The translations under genes were made by a program, and so were the position numbers. DNA of 64,000 bases from Mycoplasmopsis columbina (lineage in GTDB: Bacteria; Bacillota_I; Bacilli_A; Mycoplasmatales; Metamycoplasmataceae): NCBI RefSeq assembly GCF_900660685.1, contig NZ_LR215041.1, forward strand, positions 434,001-498,000. The letters are read 5' to 3'. The notes below the pieces were generated by a model. That model was not told the origin of the DNA, did not search any database, and saw only the letters and a program-made list of their open reading frames with translations. Below, in pieces: positions 22,160 to 33,487 of this stretch; position 1 is the first letter of the stretch; each line of letters begins with the position of its first letter.

Positions 22160-22834
22160 ATGCATAGATTTTTTGTTCAAGAACGTGATGGAAACTATTT
22201 TAATTTAGATGAAAGTGTGAAAAAACACATTAAAGTTGCAAGATTAGATAAGGAAATTTTTTTATGTAACTATCAAAATAATTTTTATGAGTGTGTTTTA
22301 GAAAATCAAAAAGCTAAAATTTTGAAAGAAAGATTTGATATTAATAACGAATTTAAAAAAGAAGTAATTTTGGCTGCTCCAATTATTAAAATGAATCGTT
22401 TTGAATGATTAATTGAAAAGGCAACAGAACTAGGAGTGACTAAAATAATTCCTCTTATTACTAAATTTACCGATGGTTCTTTAGTTAAATATGATTTAGC
22501 CAGAAAATACGAAAGACACTGTGAAATAGTCAAAAATGCTGCGGAGCAATCATTTCGAAATATTATTCCTCAATTTTTAAAACCAACAAAATTAGAAAAT
22601 CTTATCAATGAACATCAGAATAAAAATATTTTTCTTGCTTATGAAAATGCTAATAGTTCAGTAGTTAAAGAATTGCCAACTAATTCCTTAATTATTGTTG
22701 GTCCTGAAGGAGGATTTAGTCAAGAAGAAATTAGTTATGCACAAGAAAATAATGTAAAAATAATTAGTTTAGGTAAAACAATTTTACGAGCAGAAACTGC
22801 TTGTCTTTATGTTCTAAGTAACATCAAAGAATAG
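22160..22834 (+). CDS. rsmE: 16S rRNA (uracil-1498-N3)-methyltransferase
   Basis: 224 aa SPOUT-class methyltransferase. N-terminal PUA-like part MHRFFVQE, then the knot region IIVGPEGGFSQEEI and ILRAETACLYVLS, which are signature segments of RsmE. ATG 22160 after AAGGAG. One TGA-Trp (FEWLIEKATELG, itself a conserved RsmE segment). Monocistronic. Confidence 0.93.
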
Positions 22835-22849
22835 TAGTGAAGTTATAGT

Positions 22850-22855
22850 ATATAA
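22850..22855 (+). promoter_or_regulatory. pepO -10 element
   Basis: TATAAT preceded by GTA, 35 nt before the pepO start and after the rsmE stop; it gives pepO its own promoter. Confidence 0.6.
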
Positions 22856-22889
22856 TTAAAATATCATTTATAAAACATAAAGGAGAAAT

Positions 22890-24803
22890 ATGAAAAAAAT
22901 TAGTTTAAAAGATGATTTCTATCAGGCAATTAATCAAGAATGACTTGACAAAGCTAAAATTCCTGCTGATAGACCTTCAACTGGGGCTTTTTATGAAATT
23001 CATAAGAAAAGTGAAAGAAGATTAAAACTTATTGCTAATAGTTTGCTTAAGGAATATAAAAGTAAAAAACTAGAAAATAATGTACTTACAAATTTCGCTA
23101 AGTTATATGAAATGACAAGTAATTTTGAAAAAAGAGAACAATTAGGTATTAAACCACTTAAAGAACTTGTTAAAGAAATTGAAAAAATTCAATCACTTGA
23201 AGATTATGCAATGGCAATTGAAAAACATATTTTATATGGTTTACCAACCTTTTTAAATTTCTTTGTTTATCAAGACTTTAAAAATTCAGAAATACAAACA
23301 TTGTACCTATCAAGTCCTAAAACCTTATTACCTGAAACTTCTTATTATGATGAAAAAAATCCTGCTAAAGTTAGTCTTCTAAATGCTTATCGTAAAATGC
23401 AACGTAAATTACTTAAAAAATATGGTTACAATTCTAAAAAAATTGAAACCTTATTAACTAAGGCAATTAACTTTGATGAAAGATTAGCAAAATACTATCC
23501 ATCAGGACAAGAATTAGCTGATTATGACAAAATGTATAATCCAATGCACGTTGATGAAGTAAATGCCAAAATTAAGTATTTTGATGTTAAAACATTGTTA
23601 GAAAAATTAGTTAATCAATCAGTTGATATTGTTTCACCAACATATCCACGTTTTTTAGATAATATTAATGAAGTTTTAAACTCTGAAAATTTTGAAGAAT
23701 TTAAAGCATGACTTTTACTAAGCACTATTTCAAGCTTTTCACCATACTTAGATAACGATAGTAGAGTTAGCTCATCAATTTATGGAAGAACTTTATCTGG
23801 TGTTAAAAAAGCTTCTAAAAAAGAAAAAGCGGCCTTAAATATAGCTATCTCAGCTTTCAATATGCCTGTTGGACTTTACTACGCAAACAAGTATTTTAGT
23901 GAAAGCGCTAAAAAAGATGTTGAAAACAAAATTGCAAAAATGATTAATGTTTATGCAAGACGTTTAGAGGCAAATACCTGATTAACAAAAGCAACAAAAG
24001 AAAAAGCTTTAATTAAATTAAGAGGATTGGGTGTACATGTTGGTTATCCAACTGAAATTAGACCATATTATCAAGCTATTGAAATTAAATCTTATAAAGA
24101 AGGTGGAAACCTTGTTAAAAACATTTTAGAAGTTAATTACCAAGAGCAAAAATATATGTTTTCTAACTATAAACAACCTATAAACAAAAACTACTGAAGT
24201 ATGTCACCAGCAGTAGTTAATGCTTATTATTCTCCAACAATGAATCACATTGTTTTCCCAGCTGCTATTTTAGATGCTCCTTTCTATTCAGAAAAACAAA
24301 CTTCATCACAAAATTACGGTGGAATTGGAGCAGTTATTGCTCACGAAATTAGTCATGCTTTTGATAATCACGGTGCCTTATTTGATGAAAAAGGTAACAA
24401 AAATATGTGATGAACTGAGCAAGATTTTGCTAAATTCCAAGAATTAGGGCAAAAAATGATTGATTTATTTGAAGGTGTTGAAACAGGTGTTGGTTTATGT
24501 AACGGAAAATTAACCTTGTCAGAAAATATTGCCGATGGTGGTGGAATTTCATGTGCTCTAGAAGCTTCAAAAAGTGAGTCAAATCATTCATCAAAAGAAT
24601 TCTTTACTAACTGAGCAATTGTTTGAAGAAACAAAGCAAGTGAAAGTTATAGAAAAATCCTACTATCAACTGATCCTCATGCGCCAGCTAAATTAAGAGC
24701 AAATCAACAAGTTAAAAACTTAGATGATTTTTACGAAACCTTTGATATTAAAGAAGGCGACGGAATGTTTTTACCTAAAGAAAAACGTGTAAATATTTGA
24801 TAA
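22890..24803 (+). CDS. pepO: M13-family zinc oligopeptidase PepO
   Basis: 637 aa, full length for the neprilysin/PepO family. Zinc site: [11 protein letters not shown] (HEXXH) and the third ligand Glu in ENIADGGG. The substrate-backbone NAYY motif is present as [10 protein letters not shown]. No signal peptide (it begins [15 protein letters not shown]), so it is cytosolic and would cut peptides brought in by the Opp importer. Start after AAAGGAGAA. Strong terminator follows. Confidence 0.95.
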
Positions 24804-24810
24804 TAATTAG

Positions 24811-24834
24811 CTCTTGCCTAGGCAAGAGTTTTTT
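24811..24834 (+). terminator. terminator of pepO
   Basis: Stem CTCTTGCC / GGCAAGAG with a 2-nt loop and six T. Confidence 0.9.
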
Positions 24835-24840
24835 AATATA

Positions 24841-24863
24841 AAAAAACACTTCTAAAAAGTGTT
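24841..24863 (-). terminator. terminator of the ABC exporter operon
   Basis: Minus-strand stem AACACTT / AAGTGTT with a 5-nt loop and following T-run; it overlaps the stop codon of the second exporter gene. Confidence 0.75.
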
Positions 24864-26679
24864 AATTTTCATCAAAACCTATTTCATAGAGTTTTTTGTA
24901 TTTTCCATTAAAATTAATTAATTCTTGGTGTGTTCCTCTTTCAATAATTTCTCCATTTTCAATTAATAAAATTAAATCTGCATTTTTAATTGTACTTAAA
25001 CGATGTGCAATAACTAATGAAGAACGATTTTGAATTAAAAAGTCCATTGATTTTTGAATTCTTTTTTCAGTAACAGTATCAATACTACTTGTAGCTTCAT
25101 CTAAGATGGTAATTGGTCTATTTGTAATTAAGGAACGAATAATTGAAATTAATTGCTTTTGCCCATGACTTAAATTTTTTGCATTAGATTCTAATTGCGT
25201 TTCCAAACCTTTAGGCATTTCATCAATAAAATCTCTACCAATAATTTCATCTACCTTTTTATAAATAAATTCATCACTTATTCTTTCGTCAAATAATCTT
25301 AAATTTTCTCTTAATGAAGCATTAAAAATATATGTATCTTGCAAAATCATGTCAATTTTAGATCTTCATGAACTGTCTTTTATTTCTAAACTGCTCTGTT
25401 GATCAATTAAAACTTGACCACTAGTTGGTAAGTAAAATTTATTTAAAAGTTTGGCAATTGTAGTTTTACCAGCCCCTGTGGAGCCGACTAAGGCAACTGT
25501 TTTTCCTGGTTCAATAGTAAAATTGATTTTATTTAAGATTAATTTATTTTCATTTCCAGCATAAGCAAATGAAACATCCTTAAATTCAATTAAACCTTGT
25601 TTATAGTTTAGATCTTTCAATTCACTTTGATTAAATTCAAGTTTAATGTCCAGTGTTCTTTGAACACGAACAATTGATCCAAAACCTAATTGAATGCTAT
25701 TTAAAATTTCTAAAGTTTGAGCTACTAAGTTGTTGATGTTTGTAATAAAAATAGAGAATGTTATCAATAGTCCCACACTCAAAGGTTTAATTCCTCCTGT
25801 AGGAATATTTTTGTGTAAAAATACTATTCCAATTGCCACAACTACTAGAGTAATTAAATATCTCATAAAATGTGAAAAAGGGAAGGTTAATGAAATTCTT
25901 TTACTTATTGAATATTCGGGTTTAATTAAATCTTTATTATATTTATCAAAAAGTTTAGTAACTTTTTCTTGTTGGCCATTTAATCTTATCAAAGGAATAG
26001 CATCAATAATTTCTTCTAAATAACCCTGAAAATTAGCTATTGTTTCTTGTTGCTTAATGAAGTGTTTTTGATTATTTTTAACTAATCCATAAAACACTAA
26101 AAGTGAAATTGGTACAAAGAATAAAGTAATAGCACCTAATGATGGAGCATAAATAAACATAATTACAAATGAAATAACAAATTGAAAGAAACTTACCAAA
26201 ATTGATGACATCATGTCCAGTAAAGCTGTCATAATATTATTTATATCATTTGTAAGAGATGACATAATATCACCTGTTTTTTTACTATCAAAATATTTTA
26301 ATGGCATGTTTTGTATCTTTTTATAAGTTTCAATTCTTAACTCATAAATCATTTTGATTATTGCTTTATTAAGTATTCTTCCTTGTAAAATTCTTCCCAA
26401 TTGCATAAAAATAACTAGTAAAGAAATAATTACAATGAATAAAACAAATTGTTCCATTTCAAAGTGCTCTACGTCAAAATTTACACCCAGAAATTTATCG
26501 GTTATGTAACCCACTAAAAAAGTGGATATATTTGGCAAAAGTGCTATTAAAAAAGCTAGAATTATCAAAAAGAATCATGTAATTTTTTTAATTTTAACTC
26601 TCTTAAGAAATTTAAAAAAATTACGAAACGATAATTTTTCTTTTGATGTTGAATTATACAAATTTTTATATCTACTCAT
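24862..26679 (-). CDS. ABC exporter half-transporter B (catalytically canonical Walker B)
   Basis: 605 aa: six-TM domain then an ATPase domain. Walker A GSTGAGKTT, Q-loop region before MILQDTYIFNAS, signature LSHGQKQ (Gly to His at the third position), Walker B TILDEATSS with catalytic Glu, and switch His in VIAHRLS. The start overlaps the upstream partner by 8 nt (26672-26679), so the two are made together and probably form a heterodimer of the LmrCD/TM287-288 kind. Substrate unknown (drug or lipid). Confidence 0.9.
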
Positions 26680-28462
26680 AACTCACCACCTCATTTTGAC
26701 TTTGATAAATTTCTTGATAAATACGATTGTTTTTTAAAAGATTTATGTGATTATCAAAGCCAACTACTTTTCCTTTATCTAAAACCAATATTTTGTCAGC
26801 TTCTTTAATGGTGCTAATTCTTTGAGCGATAATTACAACAGTTGTATTTTTAAATTTGTCTTTTAATTTATTTCTTATTTCATAATCTGTTTGATTATCT
26901 AAAGCCGATGCAGAATCGTCCATAACAAAAATATTTAAATCTTTTGAAATTGCTTGTGCAATTGAAAGTCTTTGCTGTTGACCACCAGAAAGATTTTTTC
27001 CTTTTTGACTTATTTCATAGTCTAATTCTTTATCAAAAGAATATACGAAATTTGCATTAGCTAAACTAATTCTCTCTTTTAATTCTTCAAAACTAATGTC
27101 TTTTTCTCTAAATTTTAAATTTTCTGCTATTGTTCCACTTAAAAGTTTTGTTTTTTGCAAAACAACAGAAATTTTTTTGTAATAATCATCTAGATTAATT
27201 TCATTTATTTCTTTATTATCAATATAAATTTGACCTTGATTTGGTTTTAGTTGGTATTCTTTTGTCAAAAGTTTAATTAAAGTACTTTTACCACTTCCCG
27301 TTTTTCCTATAATTCCTAAAGTCTTTCCATTTTCTATTTTAAAAGAGACATTATCAAGTACTGAATTAGTTCTATTTGGATATGAAAAAGTTACATTTTT
27401 AAATTCGATGCTCCCACTTTTAATTTTGTATCCATTTTCTTGTTTGTCAATTTCACTTTTTTCAGAAATTAATTCAATATATCTTTTTGCAGATGTCTGA
27501 GATCTAAAAAGTCTATTAATTGAAAACATAGTTCAAAATATAGAATTAGTTACCATTAATAAGTAAGTAGAAAATTGGTAAATTTGGCCTATTAATTCTG
27601 TTGTGTAAACTTTTGACCCGTGCGCTATGAACACTGCAATAATAATAAATATGAATGAATTTCCTAAACTTGAAATTATGTCGATTAAAGGTCAAAATGT
27701 TATAGAAATTAAATTGGCTTTTTTAGCTGTATTATATGCACTTTGGGCTGATTTATCATAATTTAAAAATCTTTTATTTTCTAAGTTATAAGATTTAATT
27801 AAACTTATAGCATTGATATCTTCTTTTGCAATATTGTTCAAAATATCCACGGTGTAATTTTCTTTTCTATAGAGTGGAAACACCTTTTTTATAGCAAAAA
27901 ATGATCCAAAAATTATAAAAGGAATGATTACAAAAATACTAATTGATAAGTAAATGTTTGTTGTTATTGAAAAAACTAATCCTCAAATAAATAAAAATGG
28001 TGATAAAAACAAAGGTCTTACCATTGTTTGAAGTCCATCTTTAATTTTTTGAATATCGTTTGTAAAACGAGCAATTAAAGTTCCTTCATTATACTTATCA
28101 ATATTTGTTTGGCTTAAATTTAAAATGTGTACAAACAATTTTTTTCTTAACTCGTATGCTCCAAAAATAGCAAATTTATTGCTTAATAAAGCTGACGTAA
28201 AGGTAACAATCATTAACAAAATCGCTAACGATAAAATCAGTGCAATTAAAATTGATAACGCTTGATTAAAGGATGGTGCATTTATATTCCAAAATAAAAT
28301 TTTAATCACCGGTTCCGTTTGGTTATTTGCAGCCAATTCAATAACTTGTTTAATTATTGAAGGTATTAAAAACGAAATAAAAGGCTGAAACAAAGTTAAA
28401 AAAATAACCAAAAAAGCTAAAAATCTTAATTTTGGAGATAATAATTTCAAAATTTTAATCAT
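26672..28462 (-). CDS. ABC exporter half-transporter A (degenerate ATP site)
   Basis: 596 aa: six-TM domain and ATPase domain. Walker A GKTGSGKST and signature LSGGQQQ are intact, but the Walker B end reads VMDDSASALD, with Asp at the place of the catalytic Glu, and the switch His is Gln (IIAQRIS). First gene of a two-gene operon. In heterodimeric exporters such a subunit contributes the degenerate site, paired with the altered signature of its partner. Confidence 0.9.
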
Positions 28463-28542
28463 TTTTTCTCCTTGTTATTTTTATCTAACTTTTTTTGATC
28501 TATTTGTTAATCTAATTTAAAGTATAGAATTAATACTTATTA

Positions 28543-28548
28543 TATAAT
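28543..28548 (+). promoter_or_regulatory. -10 element of the cdaM-mgtE operon
   Basis: TATAAT located about 55 nt before the first ATG (28603), which itself follows a TTAGGAGCG ribosome site. Confidence 0.55.
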
Positions 28549-28602
28549 TCAATGTAGATTTTATATTTTAAAACTCTAAAATTAATTTAAGTTAGGAGCG
28601 TT

Positions 28603-28902
28603 ATGTCAAATATTGATCGTGATCCAATTTTGTGCCAAGAAAGAATTGAAAAAAGAAGACAATTACTAATTCAATTACATCAAGAAAATTTAATTGAATT
28701 AGAAAATCCTGCTTTAGTTGAAATTGAAGAAGAAAATTACGGAACTTGTCAAGAAGCCAATTGCTTATTAAAAGAAAATGTTATCGATAAAAAAGAATAC
28801 AACTTTAAGCAAAAAATTAAATGAGCTTGAATTATTGTTTCAATAACTATTATCATTTGTTTATTCTTATTGGCATTTTACATAGGTAGATTGGGAGCAT
28901 AA
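28603..28902 (+). CDS. small membrane protein upstream of cdaM
   Basis: 99 aa. A charged, Glu-rich cytoplasmic part (residues 1-70, with Cys-containing YGTCQEANCLL) is followed by a single C-terminal helix ending in LLAFYIGRLGA. Reads through TGA-Trp twice at the start of the helix (KWAWII). The stop is 1 nt from the cdaM ATG, so translation is coupled. I do not recognise the family; the location suggests a partner or regulator of the cyclase, comparable in position but not in sequence to CdaR. Confidence 0.8.
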
Positions 28903-28903
28903 G

Positions 28904-29491
28904 ATGGTAATAAATACTGCATTTTTTGTAATTTTAGTTTTAATTTTGGTAATTGTAGCTATTATTTTGACAATCATTTTAGTTCCTTACTTAATAAATT
29001 TCATCAAGGAAAAATTACAAAAAAGTCAATACAACAGATTGGGTAGAAGTAGCCAAATACGTTTAATTAATCAATTGCGTGAAGCTATTGAATATTTATC
29101 AAAAAATAAAATCGGAGCATTAATTACGATTGAAAATAACGACAATATTGACAACTTAAGAACTGATGGAATAATATTGAATGCTAATATTAGTTCTAGT
29201 CTGCTTATATCAATTTTTAATAAATATAGTCCCTTACATGATGGTGCAGTAATCATTAGAGGAAATAAAATTTATTATGCTTCAACTTTCTATAAAATAA
29301 CCAAAAAATCAATGGATAATCAATATGGTGCTCGTCATAGAGCAGCTATGGGAATTAGTGAATTATGTGATGCCACAACAATTATTGTTAGTGAAGAAAC
29401 AGGTGATGTTAAATTTGTTAAAAACGGAACCTTTTACAATATAAGACTAGATAAGTTCCAAGAACAATTAATTAAATACTTGAAGGATTAA
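28904..29491 (+). CDS. cdaM: diadenylate cyclase, CdaM type
   Basis: 195 aa with a single N-terminal helix (residues 5-33) and a DAC domain. Catalytic motifs PLHDGAVII (DGA) and ARHRAAMGISE (RHR) are intact. Makes c-di-AMP from two ATP. One helix instead of the three of CdaA matches the mollicute CdaM form. Operon with the small membrane gene before it and mgtE after it (3 nt gap). c-di-AMP controls K+ transport in many bacteria, so the ktr genes in this window are likely targets. Confidence 0.93.
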   Translation: MVINTAFFVILVLILVIVAIILTIILVPYLINFIKEKLQKSQYNRLGRSSQIRLINQLREAIEYLSKNKIGALITIENNDNIDNLRTDGIILNANISSSLLISIFNKYSPLHDGAVIIRGNKIYYASTFYKITKKSMDNQYGARHRAAMGISELCDATTIIVSEETGDVKFVKNGTFYNIRLDKFQEQLIKYLKD

Positions 29492-29494
29492 AAT

Positions 29495-30943
29495 ATGAAC
29501 GAACAATCAAGTGAACATATTCTTTTAGATCAAATCAAAGAAATTGTTAAAAGAAAAGATATTTCAAAAGCAAGAGATTTAATAGATGAAATTACTAACG
29601 CTGAAATTGCTGAAGTAATTAATGAGTTGTCTTTAGAAGAACAATTAACTTTTTTAAGAATGTTGAAAACTGCTGATGCTGCTGAACTATTTTCATACTT
29701 GGATGAAGAAATTCAAAAAGAATTGGCACAAAGTTTTTCTGAAGAATGAGGAATGAAACTTCTTCAAAATTTACAAAGTGATGAACTAGCAGATATTTTA
29801 GATGAATTACCTTCTAACGTAACTTCAAAAATTTTGGCTTATACTCCAGCAAATAAAAGAGAAGATTTAAATAAATTATTGCGCTATCAAGATGATGAAG
29901 TTGGCAGCATTATGAGTATTGATATCTCAAGTATTAATAACGAATATACTTGTGAACAAGCCTTAAACAAAATAAGAAGAGATTACAATAAAAAAGGTGC
30001 TGAATTAGTTCATTATTATTATGTTGTTGATAACACTAACAAATTACTTGGTGTTTTAACACTTGAAGAAATAATTTTCTCAAACCCGGAAACTAAAATT
30101 GATGAATTATATTCACCAGTTGCTTCTGTGGAAGCAAATGATAAAAAAGAATATGCAGCACAAATTTTTAGTGATCATGATATGTCAGTGTTGCCAGTGA
30201 CAAACAAAGAAAAAAGATTAATTGGAATGGTTACAAGTGATGAAGTTATTGATGTAATCAATGAGGAAAATACTGAAGATTTATATAAAATAGCAGGAAT
30301 TACAACTAGTGAAAATGATGAGTGGGATTATTTGAAAACTCCATGATATAAACTAGTTAAAAATAGAATTTTATGAATTGTTATAACTTTAATTTTTGCA
30401 ACAGTTTTCCAAATTTTCATAAACATTATTTTAAGTCTTTCTTTAAAAAATCAGACACTTGTTGGAAATATAACAGAATTTATTGCATTCGCTTCATTAA
30501 TACCTGTAATTATTATGATTACAAATAACAGTTCAATTCAAGCTAATGTAACTATAACTAGAGCTATTAATTTACAGGAAATTGACCAAAGTACCTATAA
30601 AAAAGTTATTTTTAAAGAAATTATTACTGGATTAATATTAGGTTTTATAGTTGGTTTAATTAATTTTGCTAGACTTGCAATTTATTATTCAGCTAATGGT
30701 GATTTATTAGTAAAAAATAATCATATTCAAGTTACAAATATCATTATTTTAATGATTATTTCGTCAATTGCTTTATTTTTAATTGTTTTTATCGGAACAT
30801 TTTTAGGAACTTTAATTCCAATTATTTTTGCTAAAAAACATAAAGATCCTTCATCAATTTCAACTGTCTTAATTAGTAACATTATAAATATAATTGCTGC
30901 TCTGTTAATGTTTTCAGCAATTATCGTATTAAAAATTCAGTAA
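29495..30943 (+). CDS. mgtE: MgtE-family divalent cation transporter, altered pore
   Basis: 482 aa with the MgtE N domain (LSLEEQLTFLRML, LDELPSNV), two CBS domains (about residues 135-255, with DDEVGSIMS and DHDMSVLPV) and five TM helices. Normal MgtE proteins take up Mg2+, gated by intracellular Mg2+ at N/CBS. Two pore features differ: the GGNxGxQ block reads TNNSSIQANVTITR, and the conserved last-helix Asp aligns with Asn465 (SNIINIIA). Three TGA-Trp lie in and before the first helix. Transport selectivity is therefore uncertain. Confidence 0.9.
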
Positions 30944-30966
30944 AGATGCAAATGCATCTTTTTTTT
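30942..30966 (+). terminator. terminator of the cdaM-mgtE operon
   Basis: Stem AAAGATGC / GCATCTTT with a 4-nt loop and T-run, starting in the stop codon. Confidence 0.88.
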
Positions 30967-31027
30967 ACAAAAACACCAATAAAAAAGGCTGATTTCATCA
31001 TTCAAATAAATTAATAATTTCTATAGT

Positions 31028-31078
31028 TATATTAATATGAATATTAATATATATAAATATGCTAAAATAATTAATATT
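31028..31078 (+). promoter_or_regulatory. asnS promoter with a perfect AT inverted repeat
   Basis: Two perfect 11-nt arms (TATATTAATAT and its complement) around GA at 31028-31051 precede an extended -10, TGCTAAAAT (31070-31078). The repeat spans the -35 area, as an operator would. AT-richness lowers the significance. Confidence 0.5.
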
Positions 31079-31102
31079 ATTTACAATCAACAAGGAGATT
31101 TC

Positions 31103-32470
31103 ATGCATCAATTAACAATAAAAAAATTATTTAAAAACCCGCTTGCATACGATCAAAAAAATCTAACTTTTAAAGCATGAGTCGTTTCAAATAGAGGAAA
31201 CAAAAAAGTTAGATTTTTAACAATTAATGATGGATCAACTGCTGAAAGTTTGCAGTGTGTAGCAAAAGAAGAAAGTTTAGGAATAAATGTTTTAGAAGCT
31301 TTGGATAATACACATTTAGGAGCTGCTGTTTTAGTTGAAGGTCTTTTAAAACATACACCAGAAGCAAAACAAAATGCAGAATTAGTAATATCTAAGTTTG
31401 AATTGTTGAAAGATTCAGATTTAGATTTTCCTATTCAAAAACAGCAAATAAATTTAGAAACATTAAGAGAAATTCCACATTTAAGACATAGAACAAACTT
31501 ACTTAGAGCAGTATTTTTAATTAGGTCTACTTTAGCCTATGAAATCCACAAATACTTCCAAGAAAATGATTTTATGTATTTTAGTGCTCCTATAATTACA
31601 AGTAATGATGGTGAAGGTGCTGGAGAAACTTTTAATGTTAACGATTCAAATAGTAAAGAACCTTTTTTTGGAGAAAATAAAGCAACTTTAGGCGTTACAG
31701 GTCAATTACATGCAGAAAGTTATGCTTTAGGATTCAATAAAGTTTATACTTTTGCTCCAACTTTTAGAGCTGAACATTCAAACACTAAAAAACATGCAGC
31801 AGAATTTTGAATGATCGAACCGGAAGTTGCATTTTATGAATTAAATGATGTTATTAATTTAGCAGATGATTTATTGAAAACAGCAATTAAAAATACTATT
31901 GCTAAACATGAATATGAATTTAAATTCCTTGTTGAGAATGTTGATAATAATTTAATCAATAAATTAAATAAATTCTTGAATAACAAGATTTCAATTATTG
32001 ACTATAAAGATGCAATTAATGAATTAGCTAAAGTTAGAGATGAATTTGAAGAAAAAAATATTACTTTTGGACTTGATTTAGCAACAGAACATGAAAGATA
32101 TATTTCAGAAAAACTTTTTAATGGCCCTGTAGCAGTGATAAATTTTCCTAAAGAATTTAAAGCATTTTATATGCATCAAAATGATGATGGTAAAACTGTT
32201 GCTGCTTTTGATTTATTAGTCCCAGGTATTGGTGAATTAATTGGTGGAAGTCAAAGAGAAGTGAGAAACGATAAACTTTTAGAAAGAATTAAAGAAGTTG
32301 GTGTTTCTCAAGAAGATTTACAATGATATCTTGATTTAAGACGTTTTGGTAACGCAGGATCAAGTGGTTTTGGTATAGGATTTGAACGTCTTGTTATGTA
32401 TGTAACAGGAGTAGACAACATTAGAGATGTCATCCCATACCCAAGAACTTCTGGAAATATCAAAATGTAG
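31103..32470 (+). CDS. asnS: asparaginyl-tRNA synthetase
   Basis: 455 aa class IIb synthetase. N-terminal OB-fold anticodon domain, motif 2 region [16 protein letters not shown], and motif 3 [22 protein letters not shown]-like segment is [10 protein letters not shown], distinguishing it from AspRS. Direct Asn-tRNA charging means this organism need not rely on Asp-tRNA amidation. Start ATG 31103 after CAAGGAGA. No T-box leader is visible. Confidence 0.95.
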
Positions 32471-32479
32471 GAGTGATTT

Positions 32480-33487
32480 ATGAAATTATCTATTATTTCT
32501 CCCAATATAAACAATGGAATAGTTTTGAATGAATTTTTAATTTCATTAAAAGAGCAAACTAATCAAGATTTTGAAATAATTTTAGTTTTAAATAATAACA
32601 ACAAAAAAACTTTTGCAATTATTGAAGAAAACTTAACTTTTTTTGGTTCAAGATTAAAATTTATTTTAAACAATACAAAAAGAAATGCTCAAACAGATAT
32701 TATTTCTGCTTTTCACCTTATAAAAGCAAAATATGCAACAATAGTTTTTCCTGATAATGAATTAAAAACTAATTTTGTGGAAAAACTTACTGAAGAATTG
32801 GATGAAAATTCTCCAGATGTTCTCGAATATTCTCCTAGATTAACTGGCACCGTTAAGTGAAAAGCTAAAAATAGATTATTGCCTAAATACTATGAAAACA
32901 TCCAAAATTATCCAGAAATTTTAGCATATACATATCCTTTTATTTTCAATAAAGTTTTTAGCAAAAAAATCATTTTTAATTTTTTGAAATATAGGCCTTT
33001 AGAAGTAAAAGATTCGAAATTTTGTGTGGAATTAACATACTTTTTAATGCTTAGTGCTAAAAGTTATCAATATGTTGACAATTATTTCTTAAAAGAAGAA
33101 ATTAACACTAATTTATGAATTAGCCCTCTTGGTTTTATTGAACAATTTCAAAGAGTTAAAGATTATCTTGAAGTTAATAATATCAAGCTTCTTCATGAAA
33201 TTGAATATGCTGAATTACACTTTATACAAGTTATATTAGGCACAATTTTAATTAATTGAAAACATTCAATTTTTCAAAAAATAATTAAATCAGGAGAAGT
33301 GAATGCAGTCGTAATAAGAAATGAAAAAGCACTTAATTTAATCAAAAAATTTCTTGAAAAAAAACATAAAGAACAACGACTTTTTTTCACAACTAACCTT
33401 TACATTAATAAAGAAACTGAAGAATCTAGTTTTTTAAAGACAATACCTAACAGAAAAGAATGAGAAAATATTTTTAGCAAACTATAA
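32480..33487 (+). CDS. GT2-like glycosyltransferase, degenerate
   Basis: 335 aa. The N-terminal MKLSIISPNINN and a SLKEQTNQDFEIILVLNN segment match the start of a family 2 GT-A fold, but the usual DGS-x-D is NNNNKK and the metal-binding DXD region reads FPDNEL. The C-terminal half is helical and charged and not recognised. The start lies 9 nt after asnS behind TAGGAGTG; the stop overlaps the RDD gene as TAATG. Catalysis is doubtful; sugar acceptor unknown. Confidence 0.72.
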
